64,000 nucleotides of DNA from Pseudomonas sp. B6002. GTDB taxonomy: Bacteria; Pseudomonadota; Gammaproteobacteria; Pseudomonadales; Pseudomonadaceae. Under the pieces are notes generated by a model. It was not told where the DNA came from and ran no database searches. It saw nothing but the letters and a program-made list of their open reading frames with translations. The DNA lies in NCBI RefSeq assembly GCF_013385985.1, contig NZ_JACAOY010000006.1, positions 62,001 to 126,000 of the forward strand, given 5' to 3'. A program made the translations under genes and the position numbers. Below, piece by piece: positions 8,714 through 20,706 of this stretch; within the stretch, counting starts at the first letter, position 1; the number at the start of each line of letters is the position of its first letter.

Positions 8714-10177
8714 TCAAACGCCCAGTACCGCGTGCTGCACCAGGGTGAGCAGCGGTTGTGGGTATACGCCCAGGAAGAACGCGAGCAGGGCGATGGCCAG
8801 CAGCATTACGCCGCCTGCCTTCTGTTCCCAGTGCAGCTCGGCGTCGACGCGGCGCAGGTTTGGCTCGATCAGGTACAGGGTGACCATCACGCGCAGGTAG
8901 TAGAACACGCCGATGGCGCTGCCCAGTACCAGGGACGCGACCAACCACCATTCGTGGGCTTCAACACCGGTCGCGACGATGTAGAACTTGCCGATGAAGC
9001 CGGCAGTCAGCGGGATACCGGCCAGGGACAGCATCATCACGGTCAGTACGGCGGTCAGGTACGGACGGCGCCAGAACAGGCCGCGGTATTCGTACAGGGC
9101 GTCAGCGTCACGGCCTTTGAACGGCGAGGACATCAGCGTGATCACGCCGAATGCACCCAGGCTGGTGATCACGTAGGTGACCAGGTACACGCCCATGGCT
9201 TCCACGGCCAGGCCTTTGCTCGCCACCAGGGCGATCAGCAGGTAGCCGAAGTGGGCGATGGACGAGTAACCCAGCAGACGCTTGAGGTTGTTCTGGGTCA
9301 GGGCCAGCAGGTTACCGAACAGGATCGACGCGATGGCGATCACGGTCAGCACGGTGCTCAGCACGCCGGTGTTGGCAGCCGGGGAGATCTGGAACAGACG
9401 CACCATCACCGCAAACACAGCCACCTTCGACGCAGTGGCCAGGAACGCAGCCACCGGCGCCGGGGCGCCTTCGTACACGTCCGGGGTCCACAGGTGGAAC
9501 GGCACCAGCGACAGCTTGAACGCCAGGCCGATCAGCATCATGGCCAGGCCCAGTTGGGCAATTGGCGCAGGCATGCTGGTGGCGGCCAGGGCGTGGCCGA
9601 TACCGGTGAAGCTCAGGTTGCCGGCTTCAGCGTAGAGCAGGGCCATACCGAACAACAGGAACGCGGAACCGGCCGCCGACAGCACCATGTACTTGATGCC
9701 GGCTTCCAGGGAGCGCTTGTTGAAGAACGCATAGGCCACCAGGCCGTAGGTCGGGATCGACAGCAGTTCCAGGCCGATGAACAGGCCCGCCAGGTGCTGT
9801 GCGCTGACCAGCACGATGCCACCGGCCGCAGCCAGCAGGATCAGCAGGTACAGCTCTTCGCGGTTGCCTGGGTAGCCGGTGCCGCCTTCGCCGAGGTAGG
9901 CGTGGGCGAGGGTGACGCAGGCCAGCGTGGCCACCAGGATCAGCGCGATGTACAGCAGGGCGAAGTCATCGACCATCATCAAAGGCGTGACCGCCAGTGG
10001 CGCGACCTTGAGGGCCGGGATGATCGACAGCAGGGCCAGGTTCAGACCGGCACAGGACAGCAGGAACGTTTGCGAGTGATTGCGGCGCCAGGCGATTGCC
10101 AGCATCACCACCACGATGGTGAGGCTGGTAATCAGCAGCGGCGCAAGCGCGATAAAGTGTTGGATCGTGAATTCCAT
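8714..10177 (-). CDS. nuoN: NADH-quinone oxidoreductase subunit N
   Basis: NuoN is one of the three antiporter-like membrane subunits of complex I and takes part in proton pumping. The 487-aa product begins [15 protein letters not shown] and is almost wholly hydrophobic, with about 14 predicted helices. The ATG at 10177 fits the family start and lies 7 nt after the nuoM stop; an open extension upstream to 10240 overlaps nuoM and is rejected. It is the last gene of the nuo operon. Confidence 0.97.
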   Translation of the reverse strand: MEFTIQHFIALAPLLITSLTIVVVMLAIAWRRNHSQTFLLSCAGLNLALLSIIPALKVAPLAVTPLMMVDDFALLYIALILVATLACVTLAHAYLGEGGTGYPGNREELYLLILLAAAGGIVLVSAQHLAGLFIGLELLSIPTYGLVAYAFFNKRSLEAGIKYMVLSAAGSAFLLFGMALLYAEAGNLSFTGIGHALAATSMPAPIAQLGLAMMLIGLAFKLSLVPFHLWTPDVYEGAPAPVAAFLATASKVAVFAVMVRLFQISPAANTGVLSTVLTVIAIASILFGNLLALTQNNLKRLLGYSSIAHFGYLLIALVASKGLAVEAMGVYLVTYVITSLGAFGVITLMSSPFKGRDADALYEYRGLFWRRPYLTAVLTVMMLSLAGIPLTAGFIGKFYIVATGVEAHEWWLVASLVLGSAIGVFYYLRVMVTLYLIEPNLRRVDAELHWEQKAGGVMLLAIALLAFFLGVYPQPLLTLVQHAVLGV

Positions 10178-10184
10178 AGCGCTC

Positions 10185-11717
10185 TTACCGGGCCGAAGCG
10201 AGTTGAGAGAAGGCGGTGCCGAACCACTGCTGCACGCCATGCATCGTTGCGGCAGAAGTGTCCAGGAACGGTTGCGGGTACACGCCGATGTAGATCAGCA
10301 AGACCGCAAGGCCGAGCACCATGATCAGTTCGCGAGCGTCCATCCCTTGCAGGACGGTGTCGGACTTGGCCGGGCCGAAGTAGGCGCGGTGGATCATGAT
10401 CAGCGAGTAGACCGAACCGAACACCAGGCCGGACGTGGCGATGGCGCTGATCCATGGGGTCTGTACGAACGAGCCCATCAGGATCAGGAATTCGCCGATG
10501 AAGTTACCGGTGCCCGGCAAGCCCAGGGACGCGGCGGCAAAGAACAGGCTGATCGCCGGCAGGTAGGCGATGCGCGACCACACCCCACCCATTTCACGCA
10601 TGTCACGGGTGTGCAGGCGCTCGTACAGCTGGCCACTCAGGATAAAGAGGGCAGCGGCCGAAACACCGTGGGCCAACATCTGGATCACCGCGCCTTGCAG
10701 CGCCAGTTGGCTGCCGGAGTAGATGCCGATCAGTACGAAGCCCATGTGGGAAACGGACGAGAAGGCAATCAGACGCTTGATGTCGGTTTGTGCGAACGCC
10801 AGGAACGCACCGTAGAAGATCCCGATCAGACCCAGGGTCATCGCGATCGGCGCGAACTCGGCCGAGGCATTCGGGAACAGCGGCAGGGCGAAACGCAGCA
10901 GACCATACGCAGCGGTCTTCAGCAGGATACCGGCCAGGTCCACGGAGCCTGCGGTCGGCGCCTGGGCGTGAGCGTCAGGCAGCCAGGAGTGGAACGGCAC
11001 CACCGGCAGCTTCACCGCGAAGGCGATGAAGAAGCCCAGCATCAGGATGTACTCGGTGGTCAGGGACATCTTGGTCTTCAACAGGTCGGCGTAGTTGAAG
11101 GTAATCACGCCGGTGTTGTTGAAGTTGACCAGTACCAGGCCCAGGATCGCCACCAACATGATCAGGCCGGAAGCCTGGGTGAAGATGAAGAACTTGGTCG
11201 CCGCGTAGATCCGGGTTTTCTTGCCGTCCGAAGAGCTGTGACCCCAGAGCGCGATGAGGAAGTACATCGGCACCAGCATCATTTCCCAGAAGAAGAAGAA
11301 CATGAACAGGTCGAGGGCGAGGAACACGCCGACAACGCCGCCCAGGATCCACATCAGGTTCAGGTGGAAGAAGCCCACGTGACGCTGGATCTCTTTCCAG
11401 GAGCAGAGTACCGAGAGGATACCCAGCAGGCCGGTCAGCAGGATCATCAACAGCGACAGGCCGTCGAGGGCCAGGTGCACGTTGATGCCGAAGCGCTGGA
11501 TCCACACGTGCTTGAATTCAAGCGCGAAGGTTGGATCAACACCCGGTGCCGGAGCAAATGAATAGTCGCCATGGGCCCACAGCCAGAGGCCGAGTGCGAG
11601 TTCCAGGGACATGGTCAGCAACGCAATCCAGCGGGGGAGGGTGGCGCCGAAGCGTTCACCCATCCAGCAGAGCAGGCCGCCGATGAAGGGGATCAGGATT
11701 AGCCAGGGCAGAATCAT
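10185..11717 (-). CDS. nuoM: NADH-quinone oxidoreductase subunit M
   Basis: This is a proton-pumping antiporter-like subunit of complex I, 510 aa and highly hydrophobic. The conserved region [20 protein letters not shown] of the family is present near residue 240. The operon position between nuoL and nuoN is standard. Start [14 protein letters not shown]. Confidence 0.97.
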   Translation of the reverse strand: MILPWLILIPFIGGLLCWMGERFGATLPRWIALLTMSLELALGLWLWAHGDYSFAPAPGVDPTFALEFKHVWIQRFGINVHLALDGLSLLMILLTGLLGILSVLCSWKEIQRHVGFFHLNLMWILGGVVGVFLALDLFMFFFFWEMMLVPMYFLIALWGHSSSDGKKTRIYAATKFFIFTQASGLIMLVAILGLVLVNFNNTGVITFNYADLLKTKMSLTTEYILMLGFFIAFAVKLPVVPFHSWLPDAHAQAPTAGSVDLAGILLKTAAYGLLRFALPLFPNASAEFAPIAMTLGLIGIFYGAFLAFAQTDIKRLIAFSSVSHMGFVLIGIYSGSQLALQGAVIQMLAHGVSAAALFILSGQLYERLHTRDMREMGGVWSRIAYLPAISLFFAAASLGLPGTGNFIGEFLILMGSFVQTPWISAIATSGLVFGSVYSLIMIHRAYFGPAKSDTVLQGMDARELIMVLGLAVLLIYIGVYPQPFLDTSAATMHGVQQWFGTAFSQLASAR

Positions 11718-11766
11718 GACAGGCTCGTTTCCTTTCGCAAGTTCGCAAAGTTGGCAATGTTCATAA

Positions 11767-13620
11767 TCAGACCGCTACCACCACGATGGCGCCAATCACC
11801 AGCACGGCACCGGCCGCCATGGAGGCTGCATACCAGCGCAGTTGGCCAGTCTCGCTGCGGCTCAGGGCGGTGTGACCGGCCTTGGCGGCGCGCGGGATCA
11901 AACCGATGGTCTGGTCGAGCGGGTCTTTGCGCAGTACATGGCTGATGGCCAGGTAAGGCTTGACGAACAGTTTGTCGTAGATCCAGTCGAAGCCCCAGGC
12001 AGCGAACCACCAGGCTGACAGGAAGCGGCCAATGCCACTGTTGGCAACCGCCGTCACGAAGCGACGCTTGCCCAGGAACAGCAGGGCCGCCAGCAGGATA
12101 CCGGCGATAGCGATAGCGCCCGAGGCGATTTCCAGGCTGTGCTTGGCAGCGCCACCGGCATGGCCGGCGCTTTCTGGCAGCACGCCAGCCAGTGGCGGGG
12201 TGATCAGGGCGCCGACGAAGGTCGACAGCACGATCAGTACCGACAAAGGCAGCCAGTGCGAAATACCGTGGCCTGCGTGTGCTTCAGTCTTGGCTTCACC
12301 GTGGAAGGTGATGAAGATCAGGCGGAAGGTGTACAGCGAGGTCATGAATGCACCCACCAGGCCTGCGTACAGCAGGTTCTGGTTACCACTGGCAAAGGCT
12401 TCCCAGAGGATTTCGTCTTTCGAGTAGAAACCTGCGGTCACCAGCGGCAGGGCGGCCAGGGCGGCACCACCGACGATGAAGCTGGCGTAGGCCAGTGGCA
12501 GTTTCTTCCACAGGCCGCCCATCTTGAAGATGTTCTGCTCGTGGTGGCAGGCAACGATCACCGCACCGGAAGCAAGGAACAGCAGAGCCTTGAAGAAGGC
12601 GTGGGTCATCAGGTGGAAGATCGCCGCGTCCCAGGCGCCAACGCCCAGGGCCAGGAACATGTAGCCGATCTGGCTCATGGTCGAGTAGGCGAGGATACGC
12701 TTGATGTCGGTCTGCACCAGCGCGGCGAAGCCGGCCAGTACCAGGGTCACGCCGCCTACCAGGCCCACCAGGTGCAGGATTTCCGGCGCCAGGGTGAACA
12801 GGCCGTGGGTACGTGCGATCAGGTAGACACCTGCAGTTACCATGGTTGCCGCGTGGATCAGTGCGGAAACAGGGGTAGGACCGGCCATCGCATCCGCCAG
12901 CCAGGTTTGCAGCGGCAGTTGCGCGGATTTACCGACAGCGCCGCCCAGCAGCATCAGGGTGGCCAGGGTGATCCAGAAGTCGCCAACCTGGAATTTCTGC
13001 GGTGCCAGCACCAGCAGTTCCTGGATGTTCAGCGTGCCCACCTGTTGGAACAGGATGAACAGGCCGATGGCCATGAACACGTCACCGATACGGGTCACGA
13101 TGAAGGCCTTGAGTGCCGCATTACCGTTGTTGCGGTTGCTGTAGTAGAAACCGATCAACAGGTACGAGCACAGGCCCACGCCTTCCCAACCGAAGTACAG
13201 GAACAACAGGTTATCGCCCAGCACCAGGAACAGCATGCTGGCGATAAACAGGTTGGTGTACGAGAAGAAGCGCGAGTAGCCCGCTTCACCGCGCATGTAC
13301 CAGGACGCGAACAGGTGGATCAGGAAGCCCACACCCACCACCACGCCGAGCATGGTGATCGACAGGCCGTCGATGTAGAGGGCGAAGTTGGGCTTGAAGC
13401 CTTCCACCGACATCCACTGCCACAGCACGAGGGTGTAGTGGCCGCCTTCCGGCGGCGCCACGTTGAATTGCCAGATGACGTAGGCGGCCACTATGGCCGA
13501 CAGGCCAATGGAACCCACGCCCACCAGGGCCGAGAGGTTTTCCGACCAGCGCCCGCGAGAGAACGACAGCAGCAGGAAACCGATCAGGGGGAATACGAAA
13601 GTCAGAAAGATCATGTTCAT
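11767..13620 (-). CDS. nuoL: NADH-quinone oxidoreductase subunit L
   Basis: NuoL is the distal antiporter-like subunit with the long lateral helix at the C-terminus. The 617-aa product is a usual length and contains the conserved [20 protein letters not shown] stretch. Its start ATG overlaps the nuoK stop by 4 nt (ATGA). A 49-nt gap separates it from nuoM. Confidence 0.97.
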   Translation of the reverse strand: MNMIFLTFVFPLIGFLLLSFSRGRWSENLSALVGVGSIGLSAIVAAYVIWQFNVAPPEGGHYTLVLWQWMSVEGFKPNFALYIDGLSITMLGVVVGVGFLIHLFASWYMRGEAGYSRFFSYTNLFIASMLFLVLGDNLLFLYFGWEGVGLCSYLLIGFYYSNRNNGNAALKAFIVTRIGDVFMAIGLFILFQQVGTLNIQELLVLAPQKFQVGDFWITLATLMLLGGAVGKSAQLPLQTWLADAMAGPTPVSALIHAATMVTAGVYLIARTHGLFTLAPEILHLVGLVGGVTLVLAGFAALVQTDIKRILAYSTMSQIGYMFLALGVGAWDAAIFHLMTHAFFKALLFLASGAVIVACHHEQNIFKMGGLWKKLPLAYASFIVGGAALAALPLVTAGFYSKDEILWEAFASGNQNLLYAGLVGAFMTSLYTFRLIFITFHGEAKTEAHAGHGISHWLPLSVLIVLSTFVGALITPPLAGVLPESAGHAGGAAKHSLEIASGAIAIAGILLAALLFLGKRRFVTAVANSGIGRFLSAWWFAAWGFDWIYDKLFVKPYLAISHVLRKDPLDQTIGLIPRAAKAGHTALSRSETGQLRWYAASMAAGAVLVIGAIVVVAV

Positions 13621-13925
13621 CCGCGCATCTCACTGGCAGCGTCGATATCAAGCGTGTGGAAGCGACGATACAGTTGCAGCAGGATCGCCAGGCCGATACT
13701 GGCCTCGGCGGCTGCCAGGCTGATCACCAGGATGAACATGACTTGTCCATCCGGCTGGCCCCAACGTGCACCCGCAACGATGAAGGCCAGTGCGGCGGCG
13801 TTCATCATGATTTCCAGGCTCATCAACACGAACAGAATGTTACGGCGGACCATCAGGCCGACCAGGCCAAGGCAGAACAGGATGCCGGCGACCGCCAGAC
13901 CATGCTCCAAAGGGATAGCAGGCAT
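13617..13925 (-). CDS. nuoK: NADH-quinone oxidoreductase subunit K
   Basis: A small membrane subunit of complex I (102 aa, three helices) with the conserved glutamates in [11 protein letters not shown] and [13 protein letters not shown] chose the ATG at 13925 because AAGGAG stands 8 nt before it; the ATG at 13931 would leave only 2 nt. The C-terminus SEMRG is typical. Confidence 0.96.
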   Translation of the reverse strand: MPAIPLEHGLAVAGILFCLGLVGLMVRRNILFVLMSLEIMMNAAALAFIVAGARWGQPDGQVMFILVISLAAAEASIGLAILLQLYRRFHTLDIDAASEMRG

Positions 13926-13927
13926 CG

Positions 13928-14431
13928 TCATTGCTCCTTGGCTTCGTTGCGGCCCAAGTGGAAGGCGGTGACGGCTGCAGCGAGCAGCAGCATCGACGCC
14001 AGTTCGACCACCAGCAGGTACGGGCCAAACAGGCTGATGCCCACGGCCTTCGCGTCTACGGTGGTGTGGCCGATGGCCTGGCCGCTCTGGTGAGCGAACA
14101 GTACATACAGCAGTTCACCCAGCAGCAGGGCTGCCAGGACGACCGGGCCGAGCCAGATGCCGGGCTTGAGCCAGACGCGCTCCTGGGCGACCGAAGCCGG
14201 CCCCAGGTTGAGCATCATCACCACAAACACGAACAGCACCATGATGGCGCCGGCGTAGGCGATCACTTCCAGCACACCGGCGAACGGTGCGCCGAGGCTG
14301 AAGAAGGTCATGGCCACGGCGATCAACGAAATGATCAGGTAGAGCAGGGCGTGCACGGGGTTGGTGTTGGTGATCACGCGAAGCGTGGACACCACTGCAA
14401 TACCGGACGCGAAATAGAAAGCGAATTCCAT
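13928..14431 (-). CDS. nuoJ: NADH-quinone oxidoreductase subunit J
   Basis: A membrane subunit of complex I, 167 aa with five predicted helices. The conserved segment [20 protein letters not shown], which contains the helix with the pi-bulge, is intact. It starts 9 nt after nuoI stops. Confidence 0.96.
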   Translation of the reverse strand: MEFAFYFASGIAVVSTLRVITNTNPVHALLYLIISLIAVAMTFFSLGAPFAGVLEVIAYAGAIMVLFVFVVMMLNLGPASVAQERVWLKPGIWLGPVVLAALLLGELLYVLFAHQSGQAIGHTTVDAKAVGISLFGPYLLVVELASMLLLAAAVTAFHLGRNEAKEQ

Positions 14432-14440
14432 CTTTCTTCC

Positions 14441-14989
14441 TTAAGGCAGCAAGCTCTTCACGTTGATCGGCTCGGCTTCGTTTTGTGCGGCGCCTTTTGG
14501 CTTACCGGCAACGGCCATACCTGCAACACGATAGAAGTTGTAATCAGGGTTTTTACCGGGACCAGAGATCAGCAGATCTTCTTTCTCGTACACCAGGTCC
14601 TGACGTTTGAACTCGGCCATCTCGAAATCCGGCGTGAGCTGGATTGCGGTGGTCGGGCAAGCTTCCTCGCAGAGGCCGCAGAAAATGCAGCGCGAGAAGT
14701 TGATGCGGAAGAAGTCCGGGTACCAGCGACCGTCTTCGGTTTCAGCTTTCTGCAGGGAGATGCAACCCACCGGGCACGCCACGGCGCACAGGTTGCAGGC
14801 TACGCAACGCTCTTCGCCATCGGGGTCGCGGGTAAGCACGATGCGGCCGCGATAGCGTGGCGGCAGGTACACCGCTTCTTCCGGGTATTGCAGGGTGTCG
14901 CGCTTGCGAAAGCCATGGCCGAAAACCATCACCAGGCTTCGCAACTGGGTACCGGTACCCTTAACGATGTCGCCAATATATTTGAACAT
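14441..14989 (-). CDS. nuoI: NADH-quinone oxidoreductase subunit I
   Basis: A peripheral-arm subunit that carries two [4Fe-4S] clusters (N6a and N6b) leading electrons to NuoB. Both CxxCxxCxxxCP motifs are present: [12 protein letters not shown] and [12 protein letters not shown]. The length of 182 aa matches Pseudomonas homologues. Confidence 0.97.
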   Translation of the reverse strand: MFKYIGDIVKGTGTQLRSLVMVFGHGFRKRDTLQYPEEAVYLPPRYRGRIVLTRDPDGEERCVACNLCAVACPVGCISLQKAETEDGRWYPDFFRINFSRCIFCGLCEEACPTTAIQLTPDFEMAEFKRQDLVYEKEDLLISGPGKNPDYNFYRVAGMAVAGKPKGAAQNEAEPINVKSLLP

Positions 14990-15000
14990 GGGTCAAATCC

Positions 15001-16008
15001 TCACTGAACCGCGCCGGCGGGCGTGTTCAACAACACAACGGCAGCCGTCACCAGCAAATTGATCAGGGTCAGCGGCAGGCAGAAGCGCCAGCTGAAATCC
15101 ATCACCTGGTCGTATCGTGGACGCGGAATGGAAGCGCGCAGCAGGATAAACAACATGATGAAGAACGCGGTCTTCAGGAAGAACCAGAAGAACGCCAACT
15201 GCGGCAGGATGCCGAACGGACCGTGCCAGCCGCCGAAGAACAGCGTGACCAGCAGGGCCGAGATCAAGATGATGCCGATGTATTCGCCAACGAAGAACAT
15301 GCCCCATTTCATGCCGGCGTATTCGATGTGGTAACCGTCGGCCAGTTCCTGTTCTGCTTCCGGCTGGTCGAACGGGTGACGGTGAGTCACGGCGACGCCA
15401 GCGATGAAGAAGGTACAGAAGCCGAAGAACTGCGGAATGATGAACCACAGGTTCTGCGCCTGGTACTCGACGATGTCGCGCATGTTGAACGAGCCGACCT
15501 GCACCACGATGCCCATCAGCGCGAGGCCCATGAACACTTCGTAGGACACGGTCTGGGCCGAAGCCCGCAAGCTGCCCAGGAGGGCGAACTTGTTGTTACT
15601 CGACCAACCGGCGAACAGCACCGCGTAGACCGACAGACCGGCCATGGCGAAGAAGAACAGCAAGCCGATGTTCAGGTCCGCCACGCCCCAGGTCGGGGTG
15701 ATCGGGATGATCGCGAAGGCGATCAGCAAGGCGCTCATGGCCACGACCGGTGCCAGGGTGAAGATCACCTTGTCGGCAAACGGCGGGGTCCAGTCTTCCT
15801 TGAAGAACATTTTGAGCATGTCGGCAGCGATCTGGAACATGCCGAACGGGCCAACGCGGTTCGGACCGTAACGGTCCTGCCACCAGCCCAGCAGGCGACG
15901 TTCAACGAAGCTGAGCAGGGCGCCCGCGACGACCACGGCCAACAGGATCACGACAGCCTTGAGGACCGCAATGATCACGTCGATCACTTCAGGGGTGAAC
16001 CAGGTCAT
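15001..16008 (-). CDS. nuoH: NADH-quinone oxidoreductase subunit H
   Basis: A membrane subunit that forms much of the quinone-binding chamber at the junction with the peripheral arm. It is 335 aa with about eight helices and the conserved acidic loop ([19 protein letters not shown]). The ATG overlaps the nuoG stop by 4 nt. Confidence 0.97.
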   Translation of the reverse strand: MTWFTPEVIDVIIAVLKAVVILLAVVVAGALLSFVERRLLGWWQDRYGPNRVGPFGMFQIAADMLKMFFKEDWTPPFADKVIFTLAPVVAMSALLIAFAIIPITPTWGVADLNIGLLFFFAMAGLSVYAVLFAGWSSNNKFALLGSLRASAQTVSYEVFMGLALMGIVVQVGSFNMRDIVEYQAQNLWFIIPQFFGFCTFFIAGVAVTHRHPFDQPEAEQELADGYHIEYAGMKWGMFFVGEYIGIILISALLVTLFFGGWHGPFGILPQLAFFWFFLKTAFFIMLFILLRASIPRPRYDQVMDFSWRFCLPLTLINLLVTAAVVLLNTPAGAVQ

Positions 16009-18719
16009 TGCGCTGCCTCCTGCAGACCGTCAACGGTTTTGCCAAAGATGGCCGCTGGGATACCGGCGAAACCTTTCGGCAGTGCTACCAGGCCAGCGCC
16101 CAACTCTTCGTTGATGCGCAGCGGCAGACGCAGGGTCTGGCCGGCCACGTTCAGGCTGAGCAGTGCACCGTCGTTGACGCCCAGGCGGTCGGCTTCGGAC
16201 TTGGCCAGGGAAACGTAGGCGGTCGGGATGCGCTCTTGAACCGGCGCGGCCTTGGAAGAGTTCTCTTCGCTGCCGAACAGGTGGAAGAACGGCACAACCT
16301 GCCAGGTGCCCTGGGCCGGGTTGAACGGACGCGGTACGGCGGCGAACCAGTTCAGCGAGTCACCGCTGCTTTCGATCAGGCGGGTGCCCGGGTCGCCAGC
16401 GCGGATGTGACCACCGACTTCGTCCTGGAACTTGTTCCAGGCCTGAGGCGAGTTCCAGCCCGGCGACCAGGCGAACGGCACCTGCTGACGCGGCTCGACC
16501 GAACCCGAGTAACCTTCCATGGAGAAGGCAAACGCGGTGTCCTGGTCTTGTGGAGTACGCGGTTCGTGCACGCTGATGTTGGCGCGCATGGCGGTACGAC
16601 CGGAGTAACGCAGCGGTTCACGGGCCAGTTTCATGCCCTTGATGCGGAACGCGGCGGACGGTGCAGCGTCGACGATACGCGCCAGTTGCGGCGCGCTGGA
16701 GGCGGCGGCGGCGGTCACGTGGTCGAGCTGGGTCCAGTCGATCGGCTGGTTCAGCAGGGTGGCGCGCAGGGCATGCAGCCAGCGCCAGCCTTCGTGAACC
16801 AGGATGCTGGCGTCCATGTACTTCGGATCGAACACCTGGAAGAAGCGCTGGGCGCGGCCTTCCTGGCTGACCAGGGTACCGTCGCCTTCGGCGAAGGTGG
16901 CGGCTGGCAGGACCAGGTCGGCACGCTCGCTGGTGGCAGTCTTCTGGTGGTCGGCAACGATCAGCACCTTGGCGGCGTTGAGCGCAGCGTCAACCTTGGC
17001 GGCATCGGTGCGGGTGTACAGGTCGTTTTCCAGCACGACGATGGCGTCGGCCTTGCCATCGGTCACGGCTTGCAGCGCGGCGTCCAGGGACTCACCACCG
17101 AGCATGGCCAGGCCAAGGCTGTTGGCTTCCGGCACGACCAGGCTGATGGAACCGTTCTTGTCGCGCAGCTTCAAGGCCTTGGCGATGTTGGCAGCGGCTT
17201 CGATCAGCGCCTTGGAACCCAGCGAGGTACCGGCAATGATCAAGGGGCGCTTGGCGGCCAGCAGGGCGTCGGCGATGCGCTGGGCCAGTTCAACGGCTTC
17301 AGTGTCCAGGCCTTCGACGGCAGGCGCGCTGGCGTCCAGGGCGTGGGCCACGGCGAAACCGATGCGGGCCAGGTCGTCTGGGGCGGCGTGGACGCATTCT
17401 TCGGCGATGTCGTCGAGCTTGGTTTCAGCCAGGCTGGCGATAAACAGCGGGTTCAGCGCGTGCTGGCCGATGTTTTTCACGGCGGCGTCGAGCCACGGCT
17501 GTACGCGCATCGCGTCGGCCATGTCTTCGGCCTTGCCCTTGACCGACTGGCGCAGCGACAGGGCGATGCGGGCAGCGGTCTGGGTCAGGTCTTCACCGAG
17601 CACGAAAATGGCGTCGTGGTCTTCGATGTCGCGCATGTTCGGCACCGGCAGCGGGCTGTCGTTCAGCACTTGCAGGACCAGGCGGATGCGCTCCAGCTCA
17701 CCGGCTTCGATACCAGAGTAGAAGTGCTCGGCACCCACCAGTTCGCGCAACGCGTAGTTGCTTTCGAGGCTGGCGCGGGGCGAGCCGATACCGACGATGT
17801 TGCGGCCGCGCAGCAAGTCGGCGGCTTTATCCAGCGCGTCGTCCAGGCTCAGCTTGCCGCCATTGGCCAGCAGTGGCTGGCGAGGGCGGTCCTTGCGGTT
17901 GACGTAGCCGTAGCCGAAACGGCCACGGTCGCACAGGAAGTACTGGTTGACCGAACCGTTGAAGCGGTTTTCGATACGACGCAGTTCGCCGTAGCGCTCG
18001 CCCGGGGAGATGTTGCAACCGCTGGAGCAGCCATGGCAGATGCTCGGCGAGAACTGCATGTCCCACTTACGGTTGTAGCGCTCGGAGTGAGTCTTGTCGG
18101 TGAACACACCGGTCGGGCAGACCTCGGTGAGGTTACCGGAGAACTCGCTTTCCAGGACGCCGTCTTCAACGCGACCGAAGTACACGTTGTCGTGGGCGCC
18201 GAATACGCCCAGGTCGGTGCCGCCGGCGTAGTCCTTATAGAAGCGCACGCAACGGTAGCAGGCGATGCAGCGGTTCATTTCGTGGGAAATGAACGGGCCG
18301 AGGTCCTGGTTCTGGTGGGTACGCTTGGTGAAGCGATAACGGCGCTCGTTGTGGCCGGTCATCACGGTCATGTCTTGCAGGTGGCAGTGACCGCCTTCCT
18401 CACAGACCGGGCAGTCGTGGGGGTGGTTGGTCATCAGCCATTCGACGACACTGGCGCGGAACGCCTTGGATTCTTCATCGTCGATGGAGATCCAGGTGTT
18501 GTCGGTGGCGGGGGTCATGCACGACATGACGATACGACCACGGGTGTCGTTCTCGTCGGTGTATTGCTTGACCGCACACTGGCGACAGGCACCGACGCTA
18601 CCGAGTGCGGGGTGCCAGCAGAAATACGGGATATCGAGGCCGAGTGACAGACACGCCTGTAACAGGTTGTCCGCCCCATCGACTTCGAGCGCTTTGCCGT
18701 CTACGTGGATAGTGGCCAT
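16005..18719 (-). CDS. nuoG: NADH-quinone oxidoreductase subunit G
   Basis: The large Fe-S subunit of the peripheral arm, 904 aa. An N-terminal [2Fe-2S] ferredoxin domain (C-x10-CRQC near residues 34-48) is followed by His/Cys ligands ([14 protein letters not shown]), a [11 protein letters not shown]-like segment, and a molybdopterin-oxidoreductase-like domain. The additional N7 cluster motif found in E. coli-type NuoG is present (CHGCSSGC, then FLCDRGRFG 27 residues on). It is separated from nuoF by 135 nt, the largest gap in the operon. Confidence 0.97.
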   Translation of the reverse strand: MATIHVDGKALEVDGADNLLQACLSLGLDIPYFCWHPALGSVGACRQCAVKQYTDENDTRGRIVMSCMTPATDNTWISIDDEESKAFRASVVEWLMTNHPHDCPVCEEGGHCHLQDMTVMTGHNERRYRFTKRTHQNQDLGPFISHEMNRCIACYRCVRFYKDYAGGTDLGVFGAHDNVYFGRVEDGVLESEFSGNLTEVCPTGVFTDKTHSERYNRKWDMQFSPSICHGCSSGCNISPGERYGELRRIENRFNGSVNQYFLCDRGRFGYGYVNRKDRPRQPLLANGGKLSLDDALDKAADLLRGRNIVGIGSPRASLESNYALRELVGAEHFYSGIEAGELERIRLVLQVLNDSPLPVPNMRDIEDHDAIFVLGEDLTQTAARIALSLRQSVKGKAEDMADAMRVQPWLDAAVKNIGQHALNPLFIASLAETKLDDIAEECVHAAPDDLARIGFAVAHALDASAPAVEGLDTEAVELAQRIADALLAAKRPLIIAGTSLGSKALIEAAANIAKALKLRDKNGSISLVVPEANSLGLAMLGGESLDAALQAVTDGKADAIVVLENDLYTRTDAAKVDAALNAAKVLIVADHQKTATSERADLVLPAATFAEGDGTLVSQEGRAQRFFQVFDPKYMDASILVHEGWRWLHALRATLLNQPIDWTQLDHVTAAAASSAPQLARIVDAAPSAAFRIKGMKLAREPLRYSGRTAMRANISVHEPRTPQDQDTAFAFSMEGYSGSVEPRQQVPFAWSPGWNSPQAWNKFQDEVGGHIRAGDPGTRLIESSGDSLNWFAAVPRPFNPAQGTWQVVPFFHLFGSEENSSKAAPVQERIPTAYVSLAKSEADRLGVNDGALLSLNVAGQTLRLPLRINEELGAGLVALPKGFAGIPAAIFGKTVDGLQEAAQ

Positions 18720-18854
18720 GGTTCAAAGTTCTTCGTTGGCCCGTTGTCAGCGGGCGTGGCTAATGGAATCTTGTTATTCATGTGCATCTACACAGCCGTT
18801 AAGGCGTCAGCACATGAGCAGTTGAAGGGCACGGGCCCTTCGCCTGTTTAAGCG
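18720..18854 (-). promoter_or_regulatory. nuoF-nuoG spacer with hairpins
   Basis: This 135-nt spacer is unusual in an operon where the other gaps are 2-72 nt. It holds a 7-bp perfect hairpin (arms 18824-18830 and 18835-18841, loop of 4) and a weaker inverted repeat near 18737-18755. Neither is followed by a T-run on the - strand, so an intrinsic terminator is unlikely. RNA processing or stability control is possible but unproven. Confidence 0.4.
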
Positions 18855-20210
18855 TTACGCGCCGACTACGATCGGCCTTGCCAGAGGCGGGACGGCGGCG
18901 CTGGTAGGCGCGATGCCGGCTTCGAACTCCGAGCGGAAGTATTTGATGGCGCTGCCCAATGGCTCCACGGCGCCCGGTGCGTGAGCACAGAAGGTCTTGC
19001 CTGGGCCGAGGAAACCGACCAGTCCCAGCAGGGTCTCGATGTCACCCTCGCGGCCTTCGCCTTTTTCCAGGGCCATCAGCAGCTTCACGCTCCACGGCAA
19101 ACCGTCGCGGCATGGGGTGCAGAAACCGCACGATTCACGGGCAAAGAACTGCTCCATGTTGCGCAGCAACGAGACCATGTTCACGGTGTTGTCCACCGCC
19201 ATCGCCAGGCCTGTACCCATCCGGGTGCCGACCTTGCCGATGCCGCCGGCGTACATCTGTGCGTCGAGGTGCTCGGGCAGCAGGAAACCGGTGCCGGCGC
19301 CGCCTGGCTGCCAGGCTTTCAGGGTGTAGCCGTCGCGCATGCCGCCGGCGTAGTCCTCGAACAGCTCGCGTGCGGTCACGCCGAACGGCAGCTCCCACAG
19401 GCCAGGGTTCTTGACCTTGCCGGAGAAGCCCATGAGCTTGGTGCCCATGTCTTCACTGCCTTCGCGGGCCAACGATTTGTACCAGTCCACGCCGTCGGCG
19501 ATGATCGCCGGCACGTTGCACAGGGTCTCAACGTTGTTCACGCAGGTCGGCTTGCCCCACACGCCCACGGCGGCAGGGAAGGGCGGCTTGGAACGCGGGT
19601 TCGCGCGGCGGCCTTCGAGGGAGTTGATCAGTGCGGTTTCTTCACCGCAGATGTAACGCCCGGCGCCGGTGTGCACGAACAGTTCGAAGTCAAAACCGGA
19701 ACCGAGGATGTTCTTGCCCAAAAGGCCTGCGGCCTTGGCTTCTTCCACGGCACGGTTGAGGTGCTTGGCGGCGGTGGTGTACTCGCCACGCAGGAAGATG
19801 TAGCCACGGTAGGTTTTCAGCGCTCGGGCGCTGATCAGCATGCCTTCGATCAGCAGATGGGGCAGTTGCTCCATCAGCATGCGGTCTTTCCAGGTGTTGG
19901 GCTCCATTTCATCCGCGTTGCACAGCAGGTAGCGGATGTTGATGGATTCGTCCTTTGGCATCAGGCCCCACTTAACACCCGTGGGGAAGCCTGCACCGCC
20001 GCGACCTTTGAGGCCGGCGTCTTTCACGGTCTGGACGATATCGTCCTGGGCCATGTCGGCGAAGGCTTTGCGCGCCGCCGCGTAACCGTTCTTGGCCTGG
20101 TATTCGTCGAGCCATACCGGCTCGGCGTCGTCACGCAGGCGCCAGGTCAGCGGGTGGGTCTCAGGCGAACGCTTGATCAGGTTGGCCGGGCCGAAAGATG
20201 TAAGGGTCAT
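18855..20210 (-). CDS. nuoF: NADH-quinone oxidoreductase subunit F
   Basis: The NADH-oxidising subunit that binds FMN and cluster N3. Motifs seen: [14 protein letters not shown] (NADH/FMN site), [19 protein letters not shown], and the [4Fe-4S] motif [12 protein letters not shown]. It is 451 aa. Its start overlaps the nuoE stop by 4 nt. Confidence 0.98.
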   Translation of the reverse strand: MTLTSFGPANLIKRSPETHPLTWRLRDDAEPVWLDEYQAKNGYAAARKAFADMAQDDIVQTVKDAGLKGRGGAGFPTGVKWGLMPKDESINIRYLLCNADEMEPNTWKDRMLMEQLPHLLIEGMLISARALKTYRGYIFLRGEYTTAAKHLNRAVEEAKAAGLLGKNILGSGFDFELFVHTGAGRYICGEETALINSLEGRRANPRSKPPFPAAVGVWGKPTCVNNVETLCNVPAIIADGVDWYKSLAREGSEDMGTKLMGFSGKVKNPGLWELPFGVTARELFEDYAGGMRDGYTLKAWQPGGAGTGFLLPEHLDAQMYAGGIGKVGTRMGTGLAMAVDNTVNMVSLLRNMEQFFARESCGFCTPCRDGLPWSVKLLMALEKGEGREGDIETLLGLVGFLGPGKTFCAHAPGAVEPLGSAIKYFRSEFEAGIAPTSAAVPPLARPIVVGA

Positions 20211-20704
20211 GGGTAGCCCTCGAGCAATTGGGTCACGCCAGCAGGCTGTACGTCACCGAATGTGTCGTCGTCGATCATCAACGCCGGCGCCTTGTCGCAG
20301 TTGCCCAGGCAGCACACCGGCAGCAGCGTGAAGCGGCCGTCCGGGGTGGTTTGGCCCAGGCCAATGCCCAGCTTGTTCTGGATCTCGCTGACCACGGACT
20401 CGTGGCCACCGATGTAGCAGACCATGCTGTCGCACACGCGAATGATGTGGCGGCCCACTGGCTGACGGAAGATCTGGCTGTAGAACGTGGCCACGCCTTC
20501 AACGTCGCTGGCAGGGATGCCGAGGATTTCGCCGATGGCGTAGAGGGCGCCATCCGGCACCCAGCCACGTTCCTTCTGGACGATCTTCAAGGCTTCGATC
20601 GAAGCCGCGCGCGGGTCTTCGTAGTGATGCAGCTCGTGCTCGATGGCCGAGCGCTCGGTTTCACTCAAGGTGAAACGGTCTGTCTGGATAAGCGTGCTGT
20701 TCAT
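20207..20704 (-). CDS. nuoE: NADH-quinone oxidoreductase subunit E
   Basis: A thioredoxin-fold subunit with the [2Fe-2S] cluster N1a. The four ligands are visible as CDSMVC and CCLGNC. It is 165 aa and starts 2 nt after the nuoCD stop. The hydrophilic N-terminus is typical. Confidence 0.97.
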   Translation of the reverse strand: MNSTLIQTDRFTLSETERSAIEHELHHYEDPRAASIEALKIVQKERGWVPDGALYAIGEILGIPASDVEGVATFYSQIFRQPVGRHIIRVCDSMVCYIGGHESVVSEIQNKLGIGLGQTTPDGRFTLLPVCCLGNCDKAPALMIDDDTFGDVQPAGVTQLLEGYP

Positions 20705-20706
20705 GC

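Noticed and set aside
16008-18647. An 879-codon open frame on the + strand opposite nuoG; similar long antisense frames lie opposite nuoN-nuoM (8693-11561), nuoL (12139-13971) and idh (32872-34851).
   Set aside because: These mirror the codon positions of real conserved genes in high-GC DNA, have biased Gln/His/Val/Gly-rich composition, and show no known domain or start context.
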